DNA of 64,000 bases from Isoetes taiwanensis (GCA_021234155.1 JAJEKV010000105.1:1377451-1441450); one strand, 5' to 3'; numbered from the stretch's first letter, positions 1-10,110 are shown. A program made the numbers and translations. Notes: generated by a model not told the origin, from the sequence alone.

Positions 1-968
1 GCTAGTTTCATGTCTTTAGGCATACAAGTCACTCTTCTTGCATGGAGGGCACATGCTAAAGAGTCTTCAAAATGTTGAACTATCCTTTGTTCTCGGCTGC
101 CTCAGAGTGCAGTAACATGTCATCCATTACTCTCTTTGCTCTTGTCAAATTCCCCGCAAAATTTCAAGGGTGAGTCTCATGGCATGGCGGCTCGTGGGAT
201 CAGCAACCCGTAGCTCCTCTAGAAGTGGCGGATCTCCCGAGCAGCTCTTCTTAAATGGCACGAATTTGCCTTTCTTTTATTGGCTTCTTTGGGGTGCTGG
301 TTTTTCTTGGGGGGGGGGCTGGCTTGAGAGTGTTCTTCTTCGATGGCATGCCTCCCTCCACGCACGTGACTTTGTGTTGCTCAGTAGTACTTTGAGTACT
401 CCTCGCATATTTTCATGTAATGGTTGTACTCCTTCAATTTCTTCCGGTACTCTTGCTCATGCTTGAGCAATTATGACTCTCTTGTTGGCTTGGGCTTCTT
501 AGCGTCCACCCCAGGCTTCTTTGGCGAGGGCCATTTAGGGTAAGGGTGCTCTGGCTGCCGGGCTCCTCCTCTTGGCTTTTTGCATTGGTTGGTCCCAGCC
601 TTCAGGTGGGCGGGGGACCCTTATCTCCTCATCCGACGACTTTCGGTGTCGAGGATGAGGGTGGCCTATCCGGGGCTCCCGCTCTGCTATTACAACTCCC
701 TTAGCCCGCGTTGTTTTAAGTCTTCCTTGGGGTTCCTTGGCTGGCTCAGGCCTTTTCCTTTGTCCTCTCTGAAGCTTCTTGTTCTCAAAACTTTACGCTT
801 CTTGCGCCCTCCTTCTGCTTCTTGCACTCCTCTTTTCTCCTCTTGAATTCCAGCTTCTCTTCCTTCCTCTTCCTCTTGAGCTCTCTCTTCTCCCTCCCAC
901 TCTTCTCCATCTCTCGCTAACCTATTTTTCCGGCATCTTCTCGCTCTCATCCCTCCTTGTTTTGGCCT
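1..968 (-). pseudogene. Frame-broken continuation of the first (gag-like) ORF
   Basis: Downstream of the ORF at 1199-969, the minus strand stays rich in Glu, Lys, Arg and Gln codons but changes frame several times. One open stretch (950-690) is almost wholly charged (runs such as EEEEGREAG and GGRKKRK). Near 460-380 a short frame reads YRKKLKEYNHYMK before a stop. The composition suits the charged, coiled-coil linker of a retroelement Gag. No conserved Gag motif (WW, zinc knuckle) is visible before the window ends. The frame shifts may be decay or sequencing error. No function can be given beyond probable Gag. Confidence 0.4.
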
Positions 969-1199
969 CTATCTCCCCTCGCTCCTGTGGTTCTCCTGCT
1001 CCTCCTCCAGGTGTTGGGCTGGCCTCCTCTTCTGCTGATGCTCCCGCCCCTCCTCTTGGGCGGCCGGATTGGCATCTGGATCTTGCTCCCGGCTGGCTTG
1101 CTCCTGAGCCTGTCTTGCCTTCTGTTGGGCAGCCAACTCTTGGGCGCTGATGAAGTCATCTGGCACAACTATTCGGGCAGTTTGTTTGGTTCGAGCCAT
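969..1199 (-). CDS. First ORF of minus-strand retroelement, N-terminus identical to histone H3 residues 1-8
   Basis: This 76-codon ORF starts at the first ATG after the leader TATA box, about 110 nt downstream, in a good context (AAAACATGG). It begins MARTKQTARIVVPDDF. After removal of Met, which is expected before Ala, the mature N-terminus would be ARTKQTAR, the first eight residues of histone H3; the match stops at position 9, where H3 has Lys. The rest is Gln/Glu/Arg-rich and probably coiled-coil (QELAAQQKARQAQEQ), ending at a stop where the reading frame breaks. By position it is the Gag N-terminus or a leader ORF. The neighbouring plus-strand element has a possible Gag start at 8825 reading MSRTRTT, so an M-x-R-T start may be common in this group and the H3 match may be a coincidental elaboration of it. 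Confidence 0.6.
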   Translation of the reverse strand: MARTKQTARIVVPDDFISAQELAAQQKARQAQEQASREQDPDANPAAQEEGREHQQKRRPAQHLEEEQENHRSEGR

Positions 1200-1302
1200 G
1201 TTTTGAATTGGTCTAATCGCCTTCCTGGCGCCTAAAAATCGCCTCCTTGAATGAGAGCAGATAACTGGAGAAGGAAAGTGTAAATGAGGAACCCTAAAGG
1301 TC

Positions 1303-1310
1303 TATTTATA
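1303..1310 (-). promoter_or_regulatory. Internal TATA box upstream of the first ORF
   Basis: The minus strand reads TATAAATAG, 111 nt before the ATG at 1199. The plus-strand element has the same TATAAATAG at 6986, 117 nt before its first ATG, followed in both by a CCTCATTT-like string. The site lies inside the element, not in the LTR, which has its own TATTTAAG box. Confidence 0.5.
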
Positions 1311-1422
1311 GGTCTGGGGGTTTTAGGGTTTGGACCTGCAAATTCATGTTGTACAATCCTGCAAGGTATTAGTGTTTATAGGATCAATACATTAGGTTTG
1401 TTTGGGCAAAAAGTGTCCACCA

Positions 1423-1489
1423 CTCACACAAGATTACGAGAGGCTAATCACGAGAATGACGGATTTGCCCCTCGGGCGATTCTCGTGAG
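1423..1489 (-). repeat. Leader hairpin repeat, degenerate copy
   Basis: The ends CTCAC...GTGAG and the inner AATCCG-TCATTCT-CGtGATT stem-loop match the better copy at 1638-1700. The middle of the outer stem is degraded in this copy. Confidence 0.55.
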
Positions 1490-1637
1490 GGGTCATCCTT
1501 TTTACTCTAATTTTCAATTTATAAGGTATTTCTTAGTGTTATAACATGCAAATCTAGTTCCAATCTAAGGACTAAGCTGCCCTGCACTATCAATTTACAA
1601 TAATTATGCATCTATCTAAGTCAACATGGGTCGACCA

Positions 1638-1700
1638 CTCACACAGTGCGCGAGAGACTAATCCGAGAATGACGGATTTGGTCCTGGCGCACTCTGTGAG
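1638..1700 (-). repeat. Leader hairpin repeat, well-preserved copy
   Basis: A 14-nt outer stem (1638-1651 with 1687-1700, CTCACACAGTGCGC against its complement, one mismatch) encloses an inner 6-bp stem AATCCG/CGGATT (1660-1665, 1673-1678) with a 7-nt loop. It lies between the primer-binding site and the first ORF. Three relatives occur at 6337-6806 in the plus-strand element. Confidence 0.7.
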
Positions 1701-1907
1701 GGGTCACACCCTTTTTGGCCATAATTTTTAGGGTTTTGCTAACAATTCTTACTAACTTAGCATTTTTCTACTTACTGCACTAGAAATTGGAAAAAAAATT
1801 TCCCAATTTTTGAGGTTCATGCTTGGGTGGCTATTCCCAAGACTGGAAGTCTATTGTTAGTCCTAACAGGGAATGGTCAGTGCTCGATCTTGGTCTACCA
1901 AGATCAT

Positions 1908-1919
1908 GCTCTGATACCA
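1908..1919 (-). other. Primer-binding site (initiator Met tRNA)
   Basis: The minus strand reads TGGTATCAGAGC, complementary to the 3' end of plant initiator-Met tRNA, one base inside the LTR end at 1921. This fixes the LTR as the 5' LTR and the element as minus-strand. Confidence 0.9.
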
Positions 1920-1920
1920 C

Positions 1921-3451
1921 TGTGACGTCTCCTGCTTCGTCTACGATGCTCCCATCGTATCCGAAGGCGGAGTTCATCCCCATGGTAGCCAAACTAGCAG
2001 GGGCCATCCACCTGACACCAATCCCATGAACGGGGCCAGCGAGGGAAGAGTGGATGGGTCATTTGCCCGTCTTCCTTCGGGACTGTCCTAGGTGCAGAAG
2101 CGTGATTAAACATGAGCACATAATCATCAATACATCAATAAGCTCACCTCGACGGGTGAACACATCATAACATCACATGTACAACAACATCAATAGCATT
2201 AACATAGGGAGATCCTACCCAGGGCTCAAACTCATAGGGGATCGACAGACAGCTTGGACCTCCAGAAGTCAGTGCACACGGAGTCATGACAATAGATTGG
2301 GCTGGCATAAGAACATGGCTGTTAGGTAGTCCACTCCATCCGCCCCTCCCGTGCACACTTTGCAGAGTAGGTTGACAAGTATTGGGACCGGACCATAGCC
2401 TGCCAGGTACATAGCCAAGAGAGCTACTGCTGGGTTGCATCTCCCCAGTCCCGACGAGGCAGGAGGAGGAGAGTCACCTCCCCTTCAGGGGCATCCATGC
2501 CCATCACAGGTGGCTATAGAGCCACTGCCCTTCGACTTGAACCTCGTGGAAAGCGACGCATCACCCCAGAGGTATCGAGCTCATGCCTTGCCCACACTCA
2601 GTGGCAAACCATTAAGCCTAGCCCAATAAGATCCCTGGTAGGCTTTACACACCAGAGGGATCACTTAATGATGGGACAAGTCCCCCTTTTTCACCGGTCT
2701 AGCCCCTCCACCCACAACCAGGCATCTTGTGCACGGGCCGCATTAATTGGGTATTAATGAGGCTATCTATAGGAACATCTGCTACAAAGGCTTTAGGGTC
2801 TCTACCCCCCTTCCCAATACACGGGAGAGCATAGAATGAACACCATAATCATCAAAGAACTGAATTGTAGAATAACATCTAATCTACCTACCTACACATC
2901 CAAAGTTAGGTTCTTTTGTTACGGCTTATGATCTCGGGATCTATAAGGCCTCTAAGGCTGAACTAACATGCTAAACTGGCTCATTGCCAAGCTAAAAGGC
3001 GGCTTTGCACAACAGAATGACTATTTACCTGGTGCGACGACATGCTCCATCCTCGAATCGCCCATGCTTCATCCTCAAGAAGACTTCTTCTTCTTTGGAA
3101 GATTTGTTGTGCAAGGGCTGCTTTTTAGAGCCCGCAATGCTAACTAGAGTCTTGGCTTGGCGAAAATGGATCCGGGAAACCCTAATTGCGAAAAAGAAAG
3201 AAGGGTTTAGGGTTTAAGGGGGAAGCCCTTAAATAGAAACCCTTAGGGTTAGGTTAACATTGGCCAAATGGGGTTTTGCCATTTGGCATGGGGTTTATAG
3301 TTGCATATGTTTATTAAACATGCACAACTTACGAGGTTGCCCCCTAGGTGCAACCCTTTACGTCTTGCTAGTACTTGTCATGATGACAAGTACGTGTGAC
3401 GTGGTAGTATAATATACGTATTTGGGGCATATATTATATTGGAACGTCACA
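1921..3451 (-). repeat. 5' LTR of the minus-strand element
   Basis: About 1,531 bp, homologous along its length in inverted orientation to 14,320-15,849. It starts (minus strand) TGTGACGTTCC and ends GACGTCACA, giving an 8-bp terminal inverted repeat TGTGACGT/ACGTCACA with a bZIP-type TGACGT core. A TATTTAAG box lies at 3235-3228 with CCCTAAACCCTT just downstream, a likely promoter and transcription start. Short ORFs inside the LTR (for example 2165-2629) are not conserved as proteins in the other copy and are taken as chance. Confidence 0.9.
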
Positions 3452-3695
3452 CACAGAATCCTACATGCCAGTGAACAAGTGGGTCCGGAGAAGTGAACGC
3501 TAATTCAAGAAATTTAATTAAAGTCCACGATCTGTGAGCAGATGTTAAACCTAGTACTATGTATTGTCAAAGTGTTTTGCCTTCCTGCCAAGCATATCAT
3601 AGCACAAATCGATGATCCCGACAGAGACCCGTACTGATGTGTGTAGGAGTCCAGTCAACGTGAACTGACATAGCTTCTGTCCAAAAATGGGATCT
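3452..3695. other. Spacer with no recognisable feature
   Basis: Flank of the minus-strand LTR. I see no gene, repeat or motif here. Confidence 0.5.
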
Positions 3696-4560
3696 TCAAT
3701 CCATGGTCAAAAACTGACAACGAGGAGGTGCATCAAGAGAAGCATATTGGCTATCTTGATCTATAGCAGGATTGTCCAAAGCCTGAAGAGTTGCATTGTG
3801 AAATTCCTCAATAAGAGGAGTATTCAATTTTTTGCAGAGGTTCTTCCTTTTGGATATCACTAGTAGCAACTTGATCTGTTCTCTGGTGTTGCAATGCCAA
3901 TGGATCAAGTGGAGGGATGCCCACTGTAGCAACACACGAGATATTGGATCTACAGACTGAATTGGAGCAGCTTGAGGAATAGAATAATTCTTCTGACGTG
4001 TGACCTTTCTCATACATGGAGAAGACCACCATTCTTCCAATAGTTCCTGTTTGCAAGCAATATCTTGAGGGCACAAACATTGTTCCTCACTAAGAGCATA
4101 TGGTGATATAAGCCGAAAACTAGAAGGAGGCAAAGGGTGCATAAACAAAAAGAAGGCACAATAGCTAGTGCGTAAGTAGATGGAGGACATGATGATACAA
4201 CAGACATGCAACCCAGGTAGATGGTATATGACATGGAATAGAAGCAATTGAGGAGGCCGTGAGACAAACGCCCCGCCTAGATCTATAATAAGCAAGAGAC
4301 TCAACATTGGGAAACATCTTGGCAATCTCTGGGTCCATTAGCGGGGCGTGGAACATTCTTACATAACCGATAGAGGAATAGAAACGCCCAATAGGAATCG
4401 ACACACAAAAATTCGAGGACCATTAACAATAGAATGGGTGAGATGCATATCCAACCTACTAGCAATGGCAATCATAAAATCTGAAATTTGCAATTCATGA
4501 GGGAAATCCTCCAATGCAAACACCAACAAGGCATGCACACTGCATCTGACTTACTAGGCA
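3696..4560 (-). pseudogene. Possible degraded coding region, unknown family
   Basis: The minus strand has a 209-codon open frame (4325-3696) and, just upstream, sense-looking protein in two other frames (for example FHAPLMDPEIAKMFP near 4340 and LEDFPHELQISDFMIAIAS near 4510). Read in sequence they look like one protein broken by frame shifts, since each piece has mixed, protein-like composition, unlike the biased frames at 4,560-5,860. I do not recognise the family. It could be a transposon protein or a captured host fragment. There is no catalytic motif, signal peptide or clear start, and neither neighbour suggests a function. Confidence 0.3.
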
Positions 4561-6234
4561 AAAATCCAGGTGAATAAACATGGGAGAGAAGATAATGTCC
4601 CCGAAGAGGATCAATGCCACACTTTGCAAGCCTATCAACTGTAAGTGAGGAGTTAAACATAATTAGAAATTCTTGGAAAAGGTCCGACAGAAGAGGAACA
4701 ATCTCAAACTCAACAAAGACCAAAGGTATGAGGGACCATAAGGTATAGAGGAGATAATCGGGAATACCCTGAGAACCAAGATAAAAGGATAAAGAATAAA
4801 GCAGAAGAAGTGGAACCAAGGAGCAACATGGCAACAATGAGGTTTGGTAAAGACAAGCAAACAAGAAATGAATGCCAACCATGAAAAAAGTGAAGAAATA
4901 GCATGAGGCCAACAAACCAGTGCAAACAGAGCGTAACCAAAACTAACGCAACAAAACGGACCAGACGGACTACAAAGCAATGAGGAATCAACCAAAATAA
5001 TAGATGTGAGCAATGGAACTAAAGAAGCAGAAGAACCACGTAGGTAAAAGGAAAACTTAGTGACAAACATAGGCTAAACAATAGAAGGCCAGAACACCAG
5101 GGTAAGGACACAGAATGATATCTCAAGAAGGAGCTAATGATGATAACTTGAAAAAGTGATGTTTCAGCAAAGGACAAGAGACACAAGATGACTCCCCATA
5201 GCCTGAACATAATTGAAAGCGTGATGAGAACTAAAAGAAACAAAATGGAGCCATAAGAGATAAACGATGAATAGAACCCACCAAACCGATGAGGCAAATG
5301 AATACTAGGGACCAAAGAAGACATAGAACTGGTGGTGCCAAGAACTAAATAGTAATATAAAAATAATCCTAACAAAGCGAGTGACGAAAATAGACTTTAA
5401 TAAATCTACTAACCCGGATAAAGACAACTATAAGGATAAGGAAGCATGAATATCCACTCATAAAAGCCAATAGAACAAGTAAAACTGAAGTCAAGAAGAT
5501 TAGCAATAAAACTAAGAACAAGGAAAATAAAACAACAAAGCCAGATAAGAATAATGAGACTAAAAGAACAAATTCAAAACAAATGAACCCAATCAACCAG
5601 CCATGGAGTAGCCATGGAGCAAGTGAAGCAAGATGACACAAATATGATTAAAGTCGATAGAAACAGGCCGCTGGACATGGAAGGGCGAGAAGGACAAACT
5701 TGACAATTGGAATAAACATATTGAAAGACTCTAATAGAAAACACTCCAAGAAGGAAAGTGTCAAATGGTAAACCTTGGAGGAATAAGGGGGAAGTGAGTA
5801 AGAAAAAATGTAACACGAACTATAGAAGCAAATAGAGTACAAGAGAAGTGTAGGAGTCATAGAAGAACAATCAGGACCATTGGAATCAGGGACTATCTCA
5901 AACGAATCAGGGAGAGCATAGATTATTAGAACGCCCGTCTATAACTCAAGATTCCTTCTGAAGGAAAGATCAAAGACTGGCATGAGACTGCCATTTGGAA
6001 AGCCATCAAGAAGCTTCTAAGAAGATCCGGTTTGTCCGACACCGCTATTTTTCGTATTCAGATCTTTTTTTTTTAATCTATAGCATAGCATCATCAATTA
6101 GGGCATGCATTTTCTTTTTTTGTACGCCTCATGGGGGTTAAAAATCTGCAGCTTGTATGTAGGTGCATTTGAGAAATTGTTTAATTACCGAAAACATACA
6201 GTTGGAATTGAGCAAGGTCAACATAGCACAAGTA
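4561..6234. other. Strand-biased, A-rich and T-poor segment without a gene call
   Basis: From about 4,560 to 5,950 the plus strand is markedly A-rich and T-poor, so all three minus frames are open and hydrophobic (Leu, Phe, Ser, Val). I treat those frames as products of the bias. From 5,950 to 6,234 there are A/T runs and no gene. No 5' LTR of the plus-strand element is visible here. Confidence 0.45.
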
Positions 6235-6336
6235 CAAACACGATAATGTGTAAAATTGTAAGTATCTAGATTGTATTAAGGATATCTGCATTTGGAATTG
6301 CCAAAATTGGAGCAAAACTCAGTGTTTTGGGCTCAT

Positions 6337-6806
6337 CTCACAAAGTGCGCCAGACCAAATCCGTCATTCCTGGATTAGCCTCTCAAGCACCGTGTGAGTG
6401 GTCGAATTATTGATCTTTGTCAATACTTGGCCAAATGTAGAAAGTAAGGGCATAATCCAACCTAACTCACGAGATAAGTAGGATTTGACCCTTAGATTAT
6501 AGAAATTAAGCCATCCTAGACCCAAACAGAGTCCCACCCCTCACAGTGCGCCAGACCAAATCCGCCATTTTCTGGATTAGCCTCTCTCAAGACCGTGGTG
6601 GAGTGGTCGACCCTCGATCCATGCCAAGAATTGTCCAAATGAAGAAAGTAAGGGCACAATCCGACCCTAAGTCATCGAGATAAGTAGGATTTGACCCTTG
6701 GTTTGCATGTTTTGAGTCATCCTCGACCCAAATAGGGCCCCACCCTCACAAAGTGCGCCAGGATCAAATGCCATTTTCGGATTAGCCTCGCCAAGACTGT
6801 GGTGAG
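6337..6806 (+). repeat. Three tandem ~204-bp leader repeats, each with a hairpin
   Basis: Hairpin units begin CTCACA..AGTGCGC at 6337, 6540 and 6745 and end ..GTG(T)GAG at about 6398, 6603 and 6806, a period of about 204 bp. The spacers also match (for example AGTAGGATTTGACCCTT in the first and second). The centre ACCAAATCCG...GGATTAGCCTC is the most conserved part. The same hairpin occurs twice in the leader of the minus-strand element. Confidence 0.75.
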
Positions 6807-6985
6807 TGGTCGTGACAAAATTTGACCTTAACCGGCCCCAATTTTCCCCAAATTAGATGAAATTTCTTGCAATAGGATCCTTAGAATGCACTCTTTAACC
6901 TAGTTTGCCTATGAATTGCATAGCAAAGACCTTAGAATCATAGATATTCCCCAACCCAAAAATTTCCCAAAATTAGGGTTTTGTC

Positions 6986-6993
6986 TATAAATA
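6986..6993 (+). promoter_or_regulatory. Internal TATA box upstream of the extra ORF
   Basis: TATAAATAG lies 117 nt before the ATG at 7103, matching the site at 1310-1303 of the minus-strand element in sequence and spacing. Confidence 0.5.
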
Positions 6994-7102
6994 GGACCAC
7001 AACCCTCATTTGCAACCTATTCATTTGCTCCTCACTCCAAGGCGATTTTCCACCTCCCAAAGGCTTTCCCATCTGCTTGACATCCCCAAATGCTCAAGTA
7101 GC

Positions 7103-8623
7103 ATGGCAACATCTGCAGATTCAGCGATGGTACAACATACCACAATTCATGTGGCCGAGGCCGACATCAACTCAAATCCTTCTCAAAAGGAGATTGAGGT
7201 AGAAGCAACCATTAATGCCACCCCTATTACCAAGAGATTATGGCCGAATTCCATGCCAAGATAGGATCTTCTCTAGTAGAACTTCCACCTTGCATAGGAT
7301 TCTTTTGCTCCAAGCATGGCCCTTCATACAGCTCTGGAGACATCCCTAAGATAGACAAGTACTTAGAAAACAAGGCTAGCATTGCCTAATTATATGTCAA
7401 GACGATAGGAGGAGATATTTCTCTTACACTCGCAGCCTGTAGCAATCTTCCTATCCCATAGAGCCCAAACCCGATAGGGGAACCATCCGGCCAACCCCTA
7501 GACATTGAGCCTATGGCCATGGCAAAGCTAATAAGAAGAGCATGAAGCCCGAGTACGAGAGGGAGGAGCAGGAGGAAGAGGAGGGACGTGGGTCGGACAT
7601 TGAAGACATCACTGACGTCGGCCTGGTACAAGAAAGGCAGCAAGCAGAGCAACAACTCCAGAGCTTTGAAGAGGGGCTGAGAACCACGCAGACAGCTCCA
7701 CCACTTGGGATAGGCATCACAAGCTTAACCCCAGTAATCATCCAAGGAGAAGCATACCTGAGCCTCCACGATATCAAGAACCTTTTAGAGTGCAGGGACA
7801 GGGGGCTACGGATAGACGAGCTCCTACATCTTCTACGCCGCCGAACCTCCGATGACTTCATCGAATCGGGACACAGGACTTTCCCATCAAAGATAAGGGA
7901 GGCCCGGACATACACCGCCGCATCGGCGGACATAGAAGCCTACACCCATCGTGCGAGATGATGGATCAGCAGGAGTTACCTTCAGAGGAGGAGTTCTTAG
8001 CAATCCAAGAATGGATGGGAATTAGGGGGAAATCAACGAGTGCACTCTTACCCAAAGACTCGGCCGAGCGGCACCGGCACCACCGCGGCATCATCAACTT
8101 AGGCAGCATCAACATAGCATCTTCCATGTACAGCGACTACAGGGAGATGGTAGAAGTACCTGTTGATGAATACTCCAAAAGACATAGGGCTGCATTCAGA
8201 TCCGGCGAGGAGGCAGGGCACGACAAAGCCCTCAGGTTCTATCTATCTTTGCTCATTGATGGAAGGATAGCGGTTATACACCGCCAATTCAGCCCACGTG
8301 GAGAAGAATGAGTTTTTATGCTCATTGCTCTGTCAGGATTCGGAAGACATGCTCGCATGACCCCAAACATCGACCATGTCATCCTTGTCAAGAGAACAAT
8401 AGCATTAAGCATCTTCGACTTCGCGGTCCCTTATAGGTGACAGGGCAGGTTGGCAGTTACCGCAGCCTATACATAAGACAGAAGGGTTGAAGACTTGGTG
8501 ACCGCACTCCAAGGAGGCACGGCCACCAACATCCTGAACAACTTAGGGCGAACGGTCGGCACAGCCCAAGTGAAGAAATTCTTGGAGGACAACCCAGATT
8601 ATATCAAAAGACTCCAAGAATAA
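7103..8623 (+). pseudogene. Extra ORF between leader and gag (~500 codons), unknown function
   Basis: A long coding stretch starts at ATG 7103, the first good start after the TATA box, and ends at TAA 8621-8623 after DNPDYIKRLQE. Frame breaks split it: 7103-7264, 7264-7541 with two stops, 7542-7961, 7958-8311 (overlapping by four bases), then 8331-8623 with two stops. Order of content: a short N-terminal part, an acidic segment (EREEQEEEEGRGSD near 7550), a mixed alpha-helical part, and a C-terminal domain with FDFAVPYR and a Gly/Asn-rich tail. It has no WW motif, zinc knuckle or protease site, so it is not the Gag that follows at 9089. Some plant gypsy elements of the Ogre/Tat group carry an extra ORF before gag, but this element is a chromovirus. 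A capsid-like or RNA-binding role is speculation. Confidence 0.55.
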
Positions 8624-9088
8624 AACTTAAAACTTTCAATTTTCCATGTCTACTTTTGAATGTAAACATATTATATCCATGAATATAAATGTGATGTTGA
8701 TCATGTTCTCTTGATATATTTTGTCTCCACAATTATATTACTAAACAAACCAATGCAATGACAAAACAAAGAGCTTATTATCAAAGTGTAATCTAATGTG
8801 TATGCAAAATTAGAGTACCTAGAAATGTCAAGAACAAGGACAACATGAGCAAGAGCATATACCAAAGAAGGCAATTCTAGCCAAGGAACCTCTACCAGAG
8901 TTCGAGGCACCAACACCAGAAGCGCAGAAATATCCCGTGATAAGGTCGGACATCCACGAGATAAGGGCATTACCGCGTGAGCAAAGAATGAGAGGACCGA
9001 CCAGATCGTAACGTCCAACTATCCAAAATGCCACCGCCGAAAGCAGCCTAAACCAAAGAAGAGAAGCCGGAGAAGGAGGTCACCCAGC
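8624..9088 (+). other. Spacer with possible Gag N-terminus
   Basis: An ATG at 8825 reads MSRTRTT and then meets a stop. A neighbouring frame from about 8,830 to 9,012 is open and Glu/Pro-rich (KEPLPEFEAPTPEAQ) and ends at TAA. This may be the true Gag N-terminus, separated by lesions from the Gag body at 9089. The first 200 bases are A/T-rich and hold nothing I recognise. Confidence 0.35.
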
Positions 9089-9793
9089 ATGGACTCCTCC
9101 AACTCAAGTTCCGACTCCGACTCCGAGTCTGACGAGCAGGAGAATGAGCAACAGGACCGACGGGAGGGTCCCAACCATGATAGGGGCAGGGCAGAAGCCG
9201 ACTATCAGAAGAAAGTTGACTCGGCACTGAGCAATGTATGGAAAGCCATGAAGTTAGAGCAGTTCTCAGGGAATAACAGGTCTGGAATGGAAGCCGAAGC
9301 ATGGTTAGATGAAATGAGGGAGTATGGGAATGTTTATAGCATGAAGGACAAGGACAAGGGCAGAGTAGCAACAGCCAACCTTAAGGGAGCAGCCAGGATT
9401 TGGTGGAAAGGCTATGCCAAAAGCCATGGGTTAAGCAGGGATAGTTGCAGGTTCAAGAAGTTTGCCAAGACATTTAAGCGCCATTATGTACCAAGGGAAC
9501 ACAAGTGCCACATGATGCAACAGTTCTACAAGTTGCAGCAGGGCAATAAAACAGTCCAGAAGTACACCGAAGAGTTCATGAGGCTGAGGCTCTATGTGCT
9601 GAAATTGAGTGAAAGACATGCAATAGAGGGGTACATTGAAGGCTTGAATGAAGAAATTAGGAAGCTAGTAAGAGCAATAAACCCCAAGACAGTGTCAGAG
9701 GCAGAGTCCACGGCAGTGAGCTTACAAGGAACAGGACCTCAAGAGAGTGGGCCGAGGCATCAGTATTATCAGGACAAAGGGAAGGGTACATGA
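9089..9793 (+). CDS. Gag (retrotransposon gag domain)
   Basis: This 234-codon ORF opens with a Ser/Asp-rich tail (SSSDSDSESDEQENEQ), then carries the retrotransposon Gag capsid domain at about residues 70-190: AEAWLDEM, GAARIWWKGYAK with the typical tryptophan pair, a basic helix FKRHYVPREHK, and QKYTEEFMRLRLYV. It would form the capsid of cytoplasmic virus-like particles that hold the element's RNA. The C-terminal zinc knuckle is displaced into other frames downstream (9794-10110). The start at 9089 is simply the first ATG of the open frame; coding may begin upstream at 8825. Length is short for a gypsy Gag because both ends are broken off. Confidence 0.8.
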   Translation: MDSSNSSSDSDSESDEQENEQQDRREGPNHDRGRAEADYQKKVDSALSNVWKAMKLEQFSGNNRSGMEAEAWLDEMREYGNVYSMKDKDKGRVATANLKGAARIWWKGYAKSHGLSRDSCRFKKFAKTFKRHYVPREHKCHMMQQFYKLQQGNKTVQKYTEEFMRLRLYVLKLSERHAIEGYIEGLNEEIRKLVRAINPKTVSEAESTAVSLQGTGPQESGPRHQYYQDKGKGT

Positions 9794-10110
9794 AGATATA
9801 GCCCAAGAGCAACGCCTAGCAACTAGCAGAGCTCAGTACAACACAAACTTCGGGAAGCAAGGCAACGAAAACTTTGGCAAGCAGGATAAGAAACAGGTCA
9901 GCTTCAAGGAGCAAGGAGGTGGTTCAAACTACTCCAAGGCAAGAAAGCAGCTTCTACAAATTCCCCAAGGAGAAGAGGCGAAATGTATTGAAAAGCAGCT
10001 TGTGCTTCAAAGCTTCCAGCCGTGGCATCGGACACATAATTGCCCATTCGCTGATGAACGCATAGCTAGCAGAGCTAGATGGGAGACACCCACGGACTTC
10101 GACGAAGAAG
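9794..10110 (+). pseudogene. Gag C-terminus with broken zinc knuckle
   Basis: A basic Gln/Asn-rich linker (NTNFGKQGNENFGKQ) leads to a degraded CCHC knuckle near 10,000-10,050. Pieces of Cx2Cx4Hx4C are split between two frames (CFKASSRGIGH in one, HRTHNCPFADE in the other). A functional knuckle would bind the packaged RNA; this one cannot be read in one frame. It joins Gag at 9793 to the protease at 10111. Confidence 0.6.

Larger units (their letters stand above)
1..3451 (-). mobile_element. LTR retrotransposon, 5' part, minus strand (Ty3/gypsy-like)
   Basis: Read on the minus strand, this is the 5' end of an LTR element in canonical order: LTR (3451-1921), one spacer base, a 12-nt primer-binding site complementary to initiator-Met tRNA, a leader with two hairpin repeats, a TATA box and a first ORF at 1199. 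The element runs off the left edge of the window, so pol and the 3' LTR are not visible. Its LTR is homologous to the plus-strand LTR at 14,320-15,849, and its leader hairpins match those at 6,337-6,806. It therefore belongs to the same family as, or a close relative of, the chromovirus next to it. The first ORFs of the two elements differ. Confidence 0.85.

Noticed and set aside
4472-5860. Several long hydrophobic minus-strand frames that look like multi-pass membrane proteins
   Set aside because: All three minus frames are open and equally hydrophobic, which follows from the A-rich, T-poor plus strand; no frame shows a family motif.
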